64,000 bases of DNA from Nocardia arizonensis. GTDB lineage: Bacteria > Actinomycetota > Actinomycetes > Mycobacteriales > Mycobacteriaceae. The stretch lies in assembly GCF_001310275.1 (NCBI RefSeq), contig NZ_LGYZ01000081.1, forward strand, positions 62,001-126,000. Reading direction: 5' to 3'. Shown in pieces: positions 1-8,987 of the stretch. How positions within the stretch are numbered: position 1 is the first letter of the stretch; the number at the start of each line of letters is the position of its first letter. The notes beneath the pieces were generated by a model. The model was not told where the DNA came from, ran no database searches, and was given only the letters and a program-made list of their open reading frames with translations. The position numbers and the translations under genes were made by a program.

Positions 1-213
1 GCGGGGCCGACCGCCGGTAGTCGCCTGTCTCCGAGCTACCCGGTCGACAGTGGGTTCGTGGGTTGATACGTTCCAGCTCTTCGAAATCGGTGGCAACACC
101 GAGTGGTCCGAGCGCAGCGACCGACCCGGACGGCCAACCGGCACGCCGATGTGGGCGGGCACACCGGCGTCCCGGCGTACGAGGCGGATGAAGAGTAGGA
201 CCGGGCAGTCAGG

Positions 214-771
214 TCATTCCGCCGCGTAGATCGCGTCCAGGTCGACCAACATCGGCTTGTCCGTATCACCGGCACGCTGTCCGGGGACCACACCCTCCGC
301 CCACAGATTCTCATCGAATCCGGCGCCGCTGTAGCAGGACTAGGTGGATTTACCTCGGTTGAACGGATCTGCTTCGCGAGTGATCAACTGTGCGTCTTCG
401 AGCACCGACAGCGGATGACCGATGTCGGTCGACGAGCGACCGATCGCATTGGCGATACCGCCCCGCGTCGTATGACCACCGGCGATCGCACCCAGCACCG
501 CGTGGTAAAGAGCGACATCTCGAATCTCGGTTTCCTCGGCGAGGAGATACCGGGCTTCACGAAATAGCGGGACCTGCGGGTTGAGCACGGTGCGCAGTAC
601 CCACGAGTCGAAGTCCACCAGAGATTCCGGCACGTCACCCGCGACGAATTCACGCCGATAGGCCGGTGTGCCGCCGACGATCGAATGCACGAGCACAGCG
701 AGGCGCGGGTCGTCGATATCCCAGAACCGCGCGGAATCCAAATATCCGAGCGGCCTGACAATCAATTCCAT
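214..771 (-). pseudogene. Remnant of a DUF234-type AAA ATPase (internally deleted)
   Basis: The upstream 143 codons match the middle of the archaeal-type ATPase family with a DUF234 domain. Recognisable pieces are a RPLGYLDSARFW segment, VGGTPAYRREF, PLFREARYLLAEE and HPLSVLEDAQLITREADPF. A stop follows at 340-342. In the same frame beyond that stop, the translation resumes with a GAGFDENLW-like piece and ends PMLVDLDAIYAAE at 214-216, which resembles the family C-terminus. The P-loop half and a large central part are missing. I infer a 5'-truncated gene with an internal deletion and a nonsense codon, with no function expected. Confidence 0.6.
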
Positions 772-866
772 ACTAGGTCAGCCAAGTCAACGGGATGACC
801 TACACGGCTGATCGCCAGCGCGTCGCGGCTGCGGTCACAGTCGACCGACGGCGGATCGCCATCGCT

Positions 867-1313
867 TCATCCCTCGACGCGCTTGCGCAGACCGTTCAGC
901 GTGCTGTCCACGAGCCCTTTGATCACTCGGTTACGAATGAAGCCGGGCAGCGGCAGGTTGTGGTGGATGGTCAACTGGTAGGTGACCGACGTGGTTGCCG
1001 GGCCGGCTTCCTCCAGGTGGTAACTACCTTCCTGACCGGTCTGCAGGCGACCTTCCACCATCGACCAGCTCATGCCGTCGTCACTGTGGCGATAGCGGAG
1101 AGTATAGGTGTCGGTGCCGACCGTCGCCGACGCCTTGAACCTGGCGATCGACGGCAGACCGGTGTGCTCGTCGACCTCGAGCACCTCGGCTTCGAGGATC
1201 TCGGGAATCCATTCCGGCTGACTTCGCAGATCCCGGATGGTCGCCAGCACCCGCGCCGCCGAGGCATGCAGGCGCACCGTTTTCGTCGCACTGTCAGTGG
1301 GCACGGCCGCCAC
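867..1313 (-). CDS. SRPBCC-family (START-like) lipid/polyketide-binding protein
   Basis: The 148-residue product has the pattern of actinobacterial polyketide cyclase/dehydrase-type SRPBCC proteins. It has an N-terminal strand with VRLHASAARVLATIRDL, then PEWIPEI, a central RYRHSDDGMSWSMVEGR beta region, and a C-terminal amphipathic helix (VIKGLVDSTLNGLRKRVEG). Such proteins form a hydrophobic cavity and bind lipids or aromatic ligands, but the ligand cannot be deduced here. The length is normal for a single domain and the gene seems intact although it sits among broken genes. It is transcribed alone. Confidence 0.8.
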   Translation of the reverse strand: MAAVPTDSATKTVRLHASAARVLATIRDLRSQPEWIPEILEAEVLEVDEHTGLPSIARFKASATVGTDTYTLRYRHSDDGMSWSMVEGRLQTGQEGSYHLEEAGPATTSVTYQLTIHHNLPLPGFIRNRVIKGLVDSTLNGLRKRVEG

Positions 1314-1487
1314 CCCCGCAGCAGTTCGCGGATCGGAATGCGGCTGTCCATATATCGGTCACGAGATCTCCTCACGGTGGAGATGCCGACGCCGCTCGGG
1401 TCCCGAGGCGGTTATCAGTCACAGTACTCCCGAATTGCGGTCTGCCCGTCGTGCACATCACCAGCGTCGCGGCCCGGCGGGTCGCGG

Positions 1488-2240
1488 ATGCGTTTCCCGC
1501 ACGACGTCCTGTTGGCGGCCGTCCACGGCGTCTCCGTGCTGCTTCGTGCACACGCCGCAGCACACACCATCCAGTGGATCGCCACCGCCATGACCGCATT
1601 CATCGCCGCCGGAGCATTCTGGCTGTCGTTCACCGCGCTACGGTCGCTCGCCATCGCCGCCGGAGTCCCGCACGGCGAAGCATGGCTGTGGCCACTGATC
1701 ATCGAAGGCTCGATGGCCGAATCCACCGTCGCCCTAATCGCCCTCGCCCATTCCGCACAGGGAGAAGACCGTGCGCACGCCACCACCGAACCGACCACCG
1801 ACCTCGCAGCGCTCGAGTGCCGTGCGCCCCACAACGATCAGGTCCAATTACCACCGGTCGATATCGCCGTACCCGTGCACACGTCTTCACACGAACTCGA
1901 AAAAACAGACCATGACTTTTCGACACTGGCGGCAGCGCTGTGCGCACGTAACCCAGCCAGACGCCGAGACCCGGGGCAGTCCCGCTCGCCCTTCACCCGG
2001 CTCGAACTTCCCACCGGCACAGGCTCTTTCTCACGAGACGTCATCGAGGGTTCACTGCTATTCACCCGTCCGGCCTTCCCCTCGCCTGTCACCACCGGGT
2101 GGAACGGCAGCGCGTGGGCTTCTCCCCGGAGCTTCGCACCCCGCCGTTACCGACGACGCACGTCCAGGTGGGGACAGATCATCGGACACTGGCCCGGGAC
2201 CACCCTGACATCGGCATCAACGCCGACCCCCTCTCACTAG
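1488..2240 (+). CDS. DUF2637 membrane protein (SpdB-like), tail possibly degraded
   Basis: Residues about 28-85 hold the DUF2637 signature: two hydrophobic helices around FIAAGAFWLSFTALRSLAI and EAWLWPLIIEGSMAESTVAL. These proteins are typical of actinomycete integrative elements and plasmids, near transfer genes. The ATG at 1488 was chosen because it begins just before the domain, although upstream sequence stays open. The C-terminal part includes LAAALCARNPARRRDP, which in relatives precedes a helix-turn-helix. Here it continues into low-complexity sequence, so a frameshift has probably destroyed the tail. The gene is isolated from other transfer genes and suggests remains of an older element. 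Confidence 0.6.
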   Translation: MRFPHDVLLAAVHGVSVLLRAHAAAHTIQWIATAMTAFIAAGAFWLSFTALRSLAIAAGVPHGEAWLWPLIIEGSMAESTVALIALAHSAQGEDRAHATTEPTTDLAALECRAPHNDQVQLPPVDIAVPVHTSSHELEKTDHDFSTLAAALCARNPARRRDPGQSRSPFTRLELPTGTGSFSRDVIEGSLLFTRPAFPSPVTTGWNGSAWASPRSFAPRRYRRRTSRWGQIIGHWPGTTLTSASTPTPSH

Positions 2241-2287
2241 ACCGCCCACTCAACACACGCGACCTCATGTCGCACCCTCACCATTAG

Positions 2288-3914
2288 CCTGGATTTTGCG
2301 TGAAAGTCCGCCGATAGGGGCGCATGAAGTGCGAAAGTGCCTGTCCTGCAAGGCATAATGGGACTTCTCTAGGGTTCCATGATGCTGCTGGAAGGCACTT
2401 CGCAGGTGAAGAATATCGCAACGCTGGGCCGGGTACGGGTCTCGGCGGACGGTCGCGGGGTCGTGTCGCATGCCGGGATGGGGATGCTGCGGGAGCTGGC
2501 GGACCTGACGACATTGTCCGCGCAGGTCACCGCGGTGCTGGCCGACACCTATCGCGGGCCGTGGGTGTATGCACCGGGTGCGGTGTTCGCGGATCTGGCG
2601 GCTGCGGTCGCCGACGGCGCGGACTGCATCGACGGGGTCGGGCAGCGGTGCGGTGACCGCGAGCACGTGTTCGGGGCTGCGGCGTCCACGACCACGATGT
2701 GGCGGCTGGTCGATGAACGCATCGACGCTGCGCATCTGCCAGGAATCCGTTGTGCGCGTGCGGTGGCCAGGGCGAAGGCGTGGGCCGCAGGTGCGGCCCC
2801 GGCCCGGGGTGGGTGGCTGCATATCGATGTCGATGCCACGATCACGATCGATCATTCCGACCGCAAGGAGAACGCGGCGGCGACCTGGAAGAAAACCTAC
2901 GGTCACCACCCGTTATCGGTGTTCCTGGACCGCCCCGAGATCGCGGGCGGGGAAGCCCTGGCCGGGCTGCTACGCCCCGGCAACGCCGGATCGAACACCG
3001 CGTCCGATCACGTCACCGTGCTCGAGATGGCTCTGGACTCACTGCCCGCGGACCGGCGGCCGAACCCGGATGATCCTGGCGCGCAGAAGATCCTGATCAG
3101 GTCGGACTCGGCGGGCGCTTCCCACAAGTTCGCTGCCGCGTGCCGGAACAAAGCAGTGGGGTTCTCCTTCGGGTTCGCCGTGGACATCCGCGTGCGCGAG
3201 GCCGTGGAAATCCTCAACGAAACCGAAAGCTTCTACCCGGCAATCGAATCCGGTGGCGGTATCCGTGAGGGCGCCTGGGTCGCCGAGGCAACCGGGCTGG
3301 TCGATCTGAGCGCCTGGCCCACCGGAACCCGACTGATCATCCGCACCGAACGCCCCCACCCCGGCGCACAGCTGCGGTTCACCGACTCGAACGGCCTACG
3401 GATCACCGCGTTCATCACCGACACCCCCGAACACGTCGTACCAGGGCAGATCGCAGGCCTCGAGTTGCGGCACCGCCAGCACGCCCGCGTCGAAGACCGC
3501 ATCCGCGGGGCCAAAGCAACCGGGCTGCGCAACCTGCCCTGCCACGCATTCGACGCCAATGCCGCCTGGCTCGAAATCATCCTGGCCGCAACTGATCTCG
3601 TGGCCTGGACCAAACTGATCGGCTTCGGCGACCAGCCCGAACTCGCCCCCTGCGAGATCGGCGCCTTCCGCTACCGCGTCCTGCACGTCGCCGCCCGCAT
3701 CACCCACTCCGCCCGGCAAACCCGCCTGCGCATCGACGCGACCTGGCGCTGGGCCACCGCAATCGCCACCGCTTGGCACCGCCTCCGCACGGCCTTCACC
3801 TGACCCCGGAACCGTCCCTATCCACCCGAACCGAAGGACCGAACAGCCCTGGAAAGCCCGCCCAACCTGGCTGGGCGGTCCCCGATAACGAGACCACCCG
3901 GAAATAGAGCCAGG
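2288..3914 (+). mobile_element. IS1380-family insertion sequence
   Basis: This element of about 1.6 kb contains one long transposase gene. The proposed ends are an imperfect short inverted repeat: CCTGGATTTT at the left, and the complement of a right end reading ATAGAGCCAGG. The flanking bases (TTAG left, TGAT right) do not form a clean 4-bp duplication. The right end directly abuts an IS3-type element, so later rearrangement may have removed the target duplication. The ends are inferred from the repeat and the known family size. Confidence 0.6.
2379..3803 (+). CDS. IS1380-family transposase
   Basis: The 474-residue DDE-type transposase is full length for IS1380 elements. It begins with the family-typical VRVSADGRGVVSHAG region and has GGWLHIDVDATITIDHS (first catalytic Asp) near residue 150. 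A KILIRSDSAGASH segment (second Asp) follows near residue 240, and a C-terminal helical region comes after that. It catalyses cut-and-paste transposition of the surrounding element. The frame is uninterrupted, so the enzyme could be active. An alternative start lies a few codons downstream. Confidence 0.9.
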   Translation: MMLLEGTSQVKNIATLGRVRVSADGRGVVSHAGMGMLRELADLTTLSAQVTAVLADTYRGPWVYAPGAVFADLAAAVADGADCIDGVGQRCGDREHVFGAAASTTTMWRLVDERIDAAHLPGIRCARAVARAKAWAAGAAPARGGWLHIDVDATITIDHSDRKENAAATWKKTYGHHPLSVFLDRPEIAGGEALAGLLRPGNAGSNTASDHVTVLEMALDSLPADRRPNPDDPGAQKILIRSDSAGASHKFAAACRNKAVGFSFGFAVDIRVREAVEILNETESFYPAIESGGGIREGAWVAEATGLVDLSAWPTGTRLIIRTERPHPGAQLRFTDSNGLRITAFITDTPEHVVPGQIAGLELRHRQHARVEDRIRGAKATGLRNLPCHAFDANAAWLEIILAATDLVAWTKLIGFGDQPELAPCEIGAFRYRVLHVAARITHSARQTRLRIDATWRWATAIATAWHRLRTAFT

Positions 3915-3930
3915 TGATTTCGTACCGTGT

Positions 3931-4770
3931 TCAGTTGTTCCCGCAGGCCACCGGGTGGTGGGTGCAGGTGCAGGCCGCAGCGTACTCGGCCGGCGTCAGG
4001 TAGCCCAGCGCCGAATGCCGGTGCCGCCGGTTGTGGTCGACCTTGAAATCGCCAATCACGACCCGGGCCTCGAGCAGGCTCGTCCAGTGGTTGCGGTTCA
4101 GGCACTCGGTCCGCAGCCTCCGGTTGAACGATTCGATGTACCCGTTATTCCATGGAGTGCCCGGCGGAATGTACGAGATCCCCACACTGTCGCCGCAAAA
4201 ATGTTGCAGTGCAGACGAAATCATCTCCGGTCCGTTGTCCATACGCAGCACCCGCGGTGGCCCGCCCGCCGCCGCGAACACCTTCTCCAGCTCCTCGACC
4301 AGCCGATCGGCGGTGATCGAGCGCTCCACTATGTGCAGCAACGATTCCCGCGTGTGCTCATCGATCATCGACGCGATCTTCACCGCCCGACCATCCACGC
4401 TCGAGTCGAACTGGAAATCCAACGCCCACACCACCTTCGGCGCATCGGCCTCGACCGGCGGCACCGAGGAAACCCCGGCCCGCTTGCGAGGGTGGTGTTC
4501 GCGGACCTGCAAGCCCTCCTCCCGCCAGAGCCGGTGGACCTTCTTGATGTTGACGTCGCAGCCCTCGTCGAACCGCAACCGCGCCCACGCACGGCGAAAC
4601 CCGTGCCCCTGGTTCTTGACCGCGTACGAACGCAGCCACGCCCGCAAACCGGCGTCCGGGTCGACCGGCGTCTCCTTGGCCGGCCGACACCGGCAGGTCG
4701 ACCTGGCAAGCCCAACAACCCTGCACGCGAACCGTTCCGACACGCTCTTCACTTCCATGAGCATGTCCAC
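3931..4770 (-). CDS. IS3-family transposase OrfB (rve integrase core)
   Basis: The 279-residue catalytic half of an IS3 transposase. After an HTH_21-type N-terminal region (GFRRAWARLRFDEG, VHRLWREEGL) comes the retroviral-integrase-like core. The DDE residues are visible in WALDFQFD, VLRMDNGPE and NNGYIESFN, and the ALGYLTPAEYA tail is typical. It is normally made as an OrfAB fusion by -1 frameshifting from orfA, which overlaps upstream in another frame; the orfB frame stays open back through the shift site. All catalytic residues are present, so the element may be functional. Confidence 0.9.
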   Translation of the reverse strand: MDMLMEVKSVSERFACRVVGLARSTCRCRPAKETPVDPDAGLRAWLRSYAVKNQGHGFRRAWARLRFDEGCDVNIKKVHRLWREEGLQVREHHPRKRAGVSSVPPVEADAPKVVWALDFQFDSSVDGRAVKIASMIDEHTRESLLHIVERSITADRLVEELEKVFAAAGGPPRVLRMDNGPEMISSALQHFCGDSVGISYIPPGTPWNNGYIESFNRRLRTECLNRNHWTSLLEARVVIGDFKVDHNRRHRHSALGYLTPAEYAAACTCTHHPVACGNN

Positions 4771-4793
4771 GGCACGACGCTTGGCCGCTGGGC

Positions 4794-5075
4794 TCAGAAT
4801 TTTCCCTTCGCGATCTCCCGCAGCGCGTCCTTCTCCAGCTCCGCATCGGCAAGCAGCCGCTTCAACCGGGCGTTCTGCTCCCGCAACTCCTTGAGCTCCT
4901 TCGCCGCGTCGGTATCCACCCCGCCGTACTGACGGCGCCAGTTGTACAGCGTGGCCGTCGACACCCCGATCTCCGCGGCGACCTCCTCGCCGGTCTTCCC
5001 GGCGGCGGTCAACTCGTCGGCACGGCGCAGCTTCCGCACGATGTCCTCCGCGGAATGCCGCTTACGTCCTGCCAT
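4794..5075 (-). CDS. IS3-family transposase OrfA (HTH)
   Basis: The 93-residue protein has an N-terminal helix-turn-helix (SAEDIVRKLRRADELTAAGKTGEEVAAEIGV region) and a C-terminal leucine-zipper-like coiled coil (ELREQNARLKRLLADAELEKDAL). This is the DNA-binding part that recognises the element ends. It resembles the IS407 subgroup (YNWRRQYGG motif). Its last codons contain a GGGAAAA run from which a -1 shift would join it to OrfB. Confidence 0.9.
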   Translation of the reverse strand: MAGRKRHSAEDIVRKLRRADELTAAGKTGEEVAAEIGVSTATLYNWRRQYGGVDTDAAKELKELREQNARLKRLLADAELEKDALREIAKGKF

Positions 5076-5142
5076 GTCCTCAGTGTCCCTTCTCGGCCCT
5101 CACCAGGCCAAACAGGACTCTAATACCGATCGGTCTCATTCA

Positions 5143-5504
5143 TAGGGAGCGGCCCATGGCGAAACAGGCAGACCAGCCATGCCCGAACCCGGCAAATCAA
5201 ACCGAACCAGCCGACCAGACACCACTCTCAACAACAGACCGATCGGCACGCAAAATCGAGGTTAGGTGCTCCCGATACTGCCGATTCAACCCTAAGCAAG
5301 TCGAATCATCTCAGCTCAGGGCGCCTTTCGCCATTTCTGGCGCACGAACACTCGATTGCCATGAATAGCGCAGGTTAGATTGACAGACCCTGACCTGACT
5401 TGGAAAGACGCTTGGAGGTATACGCGGTCGCCCTTAAAAGGGGCAGGCGGGTAGCCACCCCCCGTCATGCGCAACCCACCACAGACCGGGGCCACCACGG
5501 AGCG
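5143..5504. other. Non-coding gap, nothing recognised
   Basis: Between the IS3 element and the DUF4145 gene I see no open frame with coding character, no RNA gene and no clear repeat. A short run near 5438-5452 (CCCTTAAAAGGGG) is weakly palindromic. It is probably a remnant of the insertion target. Confidence 0.4.
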
Positions 5505-6209
5505 CTACGGGGTGTTAGCCTGCCCAGTCTTTGCCTGCCGTGCAACTCTCTGACGATCCACTCTGGCGGGACCCTGATAAATCTCTTCTAGAACTTCGAT
5601 CATGAAGTTCAGGACATCGGCAGCCTCGTCACCGTCAATCGACTGCTGAGCGAAATCACCGTGCGCGATCTCGTTCCCGACGAAGCGAATCTCGTGGGCA
5701 GCGTCTTTCGTATGTGCACGAATCAGCCCCCTGCTATGGAGACTATCAATCTTGCTCGCAAGATTGCCGTTCGCTATACCCTTGTCCTTCGCGACAGCCT
5801 CCACCACCGCCCTGGCGAGGATGACCGCAGCCCGGTTGTGACCGATGCTGAGACATTCAGTCGCTTCAGTAGCAGGGCTGGCGATGTGGGCTGGCACATC
5901 CGGGAAATCCTGACCAAACGCATTCGCCGGATGCCACACGATGTCCGCCGCGTTGGCGCGCTCAAATCTCTCGTGACTAGGGCTAACGCCCATCATAGGC
6001 ATGACGCCGAGCGAGCCCCATCGGCATGCAGAACAGGCGAAGGCTCCGATCTGGAGAGACTTCCCACCGGGTTCGGGAATCGACCAGACACTGTTCTGCA
6101 TGAGGACCATGTGCGAGAACGCGCCACATTTCCAACAGCGCTTACTTGGCAAATCAGCACCTACCTTCGATCTCAAGATCGATGCAGACGTGCCCCCCGC
6201 GTGCCCCAA
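5505..6209 (-). CDS. DUF4145 domain protein
   Basis: The C-terminal half (residues about 110-215) has the DUF4145 pattern: EATECLSIGHNRAAVILARAVVEA, then LASKIDSLHSRGLI, the conserved IRFVGNEIAHGDF helix, and a final helix with AADVLNFMIEVLEEIY. The N-terminal half carries a CWKCG and a CSAC pair, probably a zinc ribbon. DUF4145 occurs alone or fused to restriction and defence enzymes in accessory regions, where it is thought to be a helical accessory or RNA-binding-like domain; its function here is unknown. Composition is less GC-rich than the neighbouring IS genes, consistent with transfer. Confidence 0.75.
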   Translation of the reverse strand: MGHAGGTSASILRSKVGADLPSKRCWKCGAFSHMVLMQNSVWSIPEPGGKSLQIGAFACSACRWGSLGVMPMMGVSPSHERFERANAADIVWHPANAFGQDFPDVPAHIASPATEATECLSIGHNRAAVILARAVVEAVAKDKGIANGNLASKIDSLHSRGLIRAHTKDAAHEIRFVGNEIAHGDFAQQSIDGDEAADVLNFMIEVLEEIYQGPARVDRQRVARQAKTGQANTP

Positions 6210-6288
6210 CTGTCAGTGCACGGCGGTACCCAGCGGTCAGAGATCGGCTGCATACCCAAAGCTGTCACACTAAAATTCCCCTGACCAG

Positions 6289-6771
6289 GTGCTACACCAA
6301 GGGGATGGAGTGGGGCTCATAAGAAGGTACTCGAATCTTTACAGCCTCAGTCACCTGCAAGAGGTCATCGCCCGCGTTTCCGCTGCTCAGAAGCGCCAAC
6401 AGGTCCACGGACAGCCTCCAGTCCGCCGCTACCGCATAGATCGTCGGCTCACCCCCGAAGTCATCGCCGAACTGGTGGACGCCTATCGTCAAGGCACCAG
6501 CACCCCCACACTCTGTGAGCAGTACAACCTGTCCAAAGGCAGTGTCCTGAAGCTCTTGGCACAACACGGCATCACCATGCGCCACCAACCGCTGACCGAC
6601 CTTCAGATCGACCGTGCCGTCGAGCAGTACCGAGCCGGGGACTCTCTCGCCACGATCGCCAAGCAACTCGACAGCGCTGCCACGACCATCCGTAGCGCCC
6701 TCGCCGCCCGCGGCATCGGGATGCGTCCGGCTGGTGGCGGCAACCCGATGAGTAGGCGACATCGTTCATGA
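6289..6771 (+). CDS. Tandem helix-turn-helix protein resembling recombinase accessory/C-terminal regions
   Basis: The 160-residue basic protein has two consecutive resolvase-like helix-turn-helix units. One is LTPEVIAELVDAYRQGTSTP with SKGSVLKLLAQHGITMR, the other LTDLQIDRAVEQYRAGDSLA with AATTIRSALAARGIGMR. Similar proteins are encoded next to serine recombinases in actinomycete elements, or form their C-terminal ends. No recombinase is adjacent here, so this may be a leftover of an excised or decayed element. It converges on the OLD-family nuclease gene. Confidence 0.65.
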   Translation: MLHQGDGVGLIRRYSNLYSLSHLQEVIARVSAAQKRQQVHGQPPVRRYRIDRRLTPEVIAELVDAYRQGTSTPTLCEQYNLSKGSVLKLLAQHGITMRHQPLTDLQIDRAVEQYRAGDSLATIAKQLDSAATTIRSALAARGIGMRPAGGGNPMSRRHRS

Positions 6772-6922
6772 TGCATACCGAGCCCACCGGGTGGTTGAGA
6801 GGCGGCGCGGGTATGAGCCGGAGAATATGCATGCTCGGGCGGTCGTCCATGTGACCGCCAAAATATGCGCGCTTCGTGAAGCAAGGGCACTCGCTGAAGC
6901 GCGCAGCGTCGACAGTGCCGAC

Positions 6923-8851
6923 CTACGACGACTTGGTAGCGTTGATCAGCTTTATAACCGCCTCGAAATTATCGAGCGTTTCAGTGCTGAACTTCGCGAC
7001 GAGCTTGAGTCGATCACGCAGCAACACATCGGCTGGCTTGCCATGGTCCGTAAAATCGTGCCCCTGCGTTCTGCCGATACGATCGATGATTCGGGTGCCG
7101 GGCTGGAGTTTGCTCTTGTAGATTTTCGTGCCGAACGCGCGGTTATACAGGCTGAGGTAGTCGCCAACCTCGAAAAGGTCTTCGATGTCGGCTTGCTTGG
7201 TGCCCGTCACCTGGCCGATCATCAAGAGTCGCTTTGAACCAAGCAAGCCCTCTTTCGCCAAGTTCGTAAGTCGCTGAGTTCCCTGCGCGCCACTGTCTAT
7301 GAGGACGGTGACATCAAGGCTTCGCCCGATTAGCGCGACGAACGCGGGGACGCTATTCACGCCACCAGTCGGCAAGATTCGCCAGGCGTCATCGAGCCCT
7401 TCACGACCGAGAGATTTCAGGTGATCGCTGATGATCGTCAAGTAGGTGAAGTCAGAAGTGCCTTCAACAAGTAGATTGTTCGGACCTATAAACAAACTTT
7501 GCGCAACATCGTAGCCAAGTGCCGCTTGCAACGGGAATAGAGTGTCATTGCCAACACTGAGGACTTCAGATGAGATAACTGTACCGAGTTTTGCCCCTTT
7601 GTCTTCTACGACGCGAACACGGTCGAGCTTGGACGTCTCCACCATGAAGGGCGAGTGCGTTGTGTAGATGACCTGCACTGACGGGGCGAGGCGCTCGTCA
7701 ATGAAGCGAAGAAAATCTGCTTGGGCTTTTGCATGCAGCGCAAGTCCGGGCTCATCGAGCAACACGATGACGTTGTCGTCGTCGCCGAATTCGCTGAACG
7801 CAGCGAGGAAGGAGAAGAACCACTGGAACCCTGCGGACCGCTGACCGAAATTGCTCGTGAAGCCGTGCCGCTTGTCTTTTACGCGGATGTCCAGATAAGT
7901 CGCGACTGCCTGCTTGTTCATGCCACCGTGAGGGTGCTGAGTTTGGACTGTCTGCTTATCGATGTCGATCTTGACTTCGAGCTGCTCGTTCTGAGTCCAA
8001 TATTCAAAGACCTGATCTGTCAGGTCATTTGAAACTGCTTCCATCTCTGCGGTGCGCTCTTCGTAATCGTCATCTCGAAGAGACTCGGTTGTAGTTCCCG
8101 CAAGTTCCAACAGAGCCCGGACGGTCTGAAGCTCGGTGCTTGCAGGACCATCTTCCTTCTGATCCACGTCATCGAGAGCAACGCGACCAGGTAGCACGCT
8201 GTACTGGCTGAAGTAGAAGAATTTCGGCATACGCTCCCGAAGAATACTCACTGCTCGTTGCCAGGCGGTGCTATCCCCGATCGCCTCCTCGACAACGGCG
8301 CTCAGTTGCCTCAAGTCGTCCAATTCGACATCAGATTCATCCGAATCATCGAATTCGGCGATGGCTGTATTCACCTCGTCGCGCAGATGCTCGATTGTTC
8401 TTGCGGTCGCGAACTTCTCGCGTACCACCAGCGGTGATTCCGCAATATCCAGCATATGCCGTACAATGTTCTCGTGGCGAAGGGTGAGATTGGCAATGGT
8501 GCCAGTGTATGTCCTTCCGTAGACGAAGTTCCTATCGGCAAGCGCATCGTCACCGAAGCGCGCCTCGACAGCCTGAACATCGTCGTCGGATAACTCGAAT
8601 TGGACACTGATCGGCTGCGCGCTATTGGCGACGCCTGACTTTCGATCCTTGGTCAGGAGCCAACGCGGATAGTGCTCGCTGATTACGAACTTCTCGCCAT
8701 ACGCAGGTTTCAAACGGTAAAGAGCTGTCAGCGCCGCAGTCTTTCCCGACTCATTCTTGCCGACGAGGCAAGTCACATCCGCCTGCACAGCGACAGTGCC
8801 GGAATCAAGTATGTTCCGAAACTTCTCAATCCGGAATGAAATCAACTTCAC
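6923..8851 (-). CDS. OLD-family ATP-dependent nuclease (AAA ATPase + TOPRIM)
   Basis: The 642-residue protein starts at a GTG preceded by AGGA; an upstream ATG would add 23 unlikely residues. An ABC-type ATPase comes first: Walker A GKNESGKT at 31-38, a long coiled-coil insert, signature-like FGQRSAGFQW near 336, Walker B VIVLLDEPG near 362-369, and YTTHSPFM near 396. A TOPRIM-like nuclease domain follows, with LLVEGTSDF near 460 and VLIDSGAQG near 517. OLD proteins act in phage interference and DNA processing. No UvrD-like helicase is adjacent, so this is not a Gabija pair; a stand-alone class 1 OLD enzyme is the best reading. The second TOPRIM motif is DSG rather than DxD. Low GC suggests transfer. 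Confidence 0.85.
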   Translation of the reverse strand: MKLISFRIEKFRNILDSGTVAVQADVTCLVGKNESGKTAALTALYRLKPAYGEKFVISEHYPRWLLTKDRKSGVANSAQPISVQFELSDDDVQAVEARFGDDALADRNFVYGRTYTGTIANLTLRHENIVRHMLDIAESPLVVREKFATARTIEHLRDEVNTAIAEFDDSDESDVELDDLRQLSAVVEEAIGDSTAWQRAVSILRERMPKFFYFSQYSVLPGRVALDDVDQKEDGPASTELQTVRALLELAGTTTESLRDDDYEERTAEMEAVSNDLTDQVFEYWTQNEQLEVKIDIDKQTVQTQHPHGGMNKQAVATYLDIRVKDKRHGFTSNFGQRSAGFQWFFSFLAAFSEFGDDDNVIVLLDEPGLALHAKAQADFLRFIDERLAPSVQVIYTTHSPFMVETSKLDRVRVVEDKGAKLGTVISSEVLSVGNDTLFPLQAALGYDVAQSLFIGPNNLLVEGTSDFTYLTIISDHLKSLGREGLDDAWRILPTGGVNSVPAFVALIGRSLDVTVLIDSGAQGTQRLTNLAKEGLLGSKRLLMIGQVTGTKQADIEDLFEVGDYLSLYNRAFGTKIYKSKLQPGTRIIDRIGRTQGHDFTDHGKPADVLLRDRLKLVAKFSTETLDNFEAVIKLINATKSS

Positions 8852-8987
8852 TGAGCATCGTCCTGGAGGCTGTAGGGGGTGGGAGAAGTGTCGAGGCTGG
8901 CAAGTCCTGCTGTTTCGCATCTCGCGATCCGGTGAGTCGGTCGGGCTGCTGAGTGATCAGCAGCCCGACCGACTCACGCTATCTCGC

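Larger units (their letters stand above)
3915..5142 (-). mobile_element. IS3-family (IS407-like) insertion sequence
   Basis: Two overlapping-frame genes (orfA, orfB) on the minus strand are bounded by imperfect inverted repeats. The left end reads TGATTTCGTACCG and the complement of the right end reads TGAATGAGACCGATCGG. Flanks are CAGG and TAGG, possibly a 4-bp target duplication with one change. The left end touches the right end of the IS1380 element with no bases between them. The GGGAAAA run at the end of orfA is a likely -1 frameshift site. Confidence 0.65.

Noticed and set aside
795..1487. Long plus-strand frame leading into the DUF2637 gene
   Set aside because: It is the antisense reading of the SRPBCC gene; the real start is placed at 1488.
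2099..2287. 62-codon frame that looks faintly coding (RVGFSPELRTPPLPTT)
   Set aside because: No family recognised and it overlaps the end of the DUF2637 frame; more likely part of a decayed gene than a functional one.
5156..5368. 70-codon plus-strand frame after the IS3 element
   Set aside because: Composition is typical of chance translation and there is no ribosome site or homology pattern.
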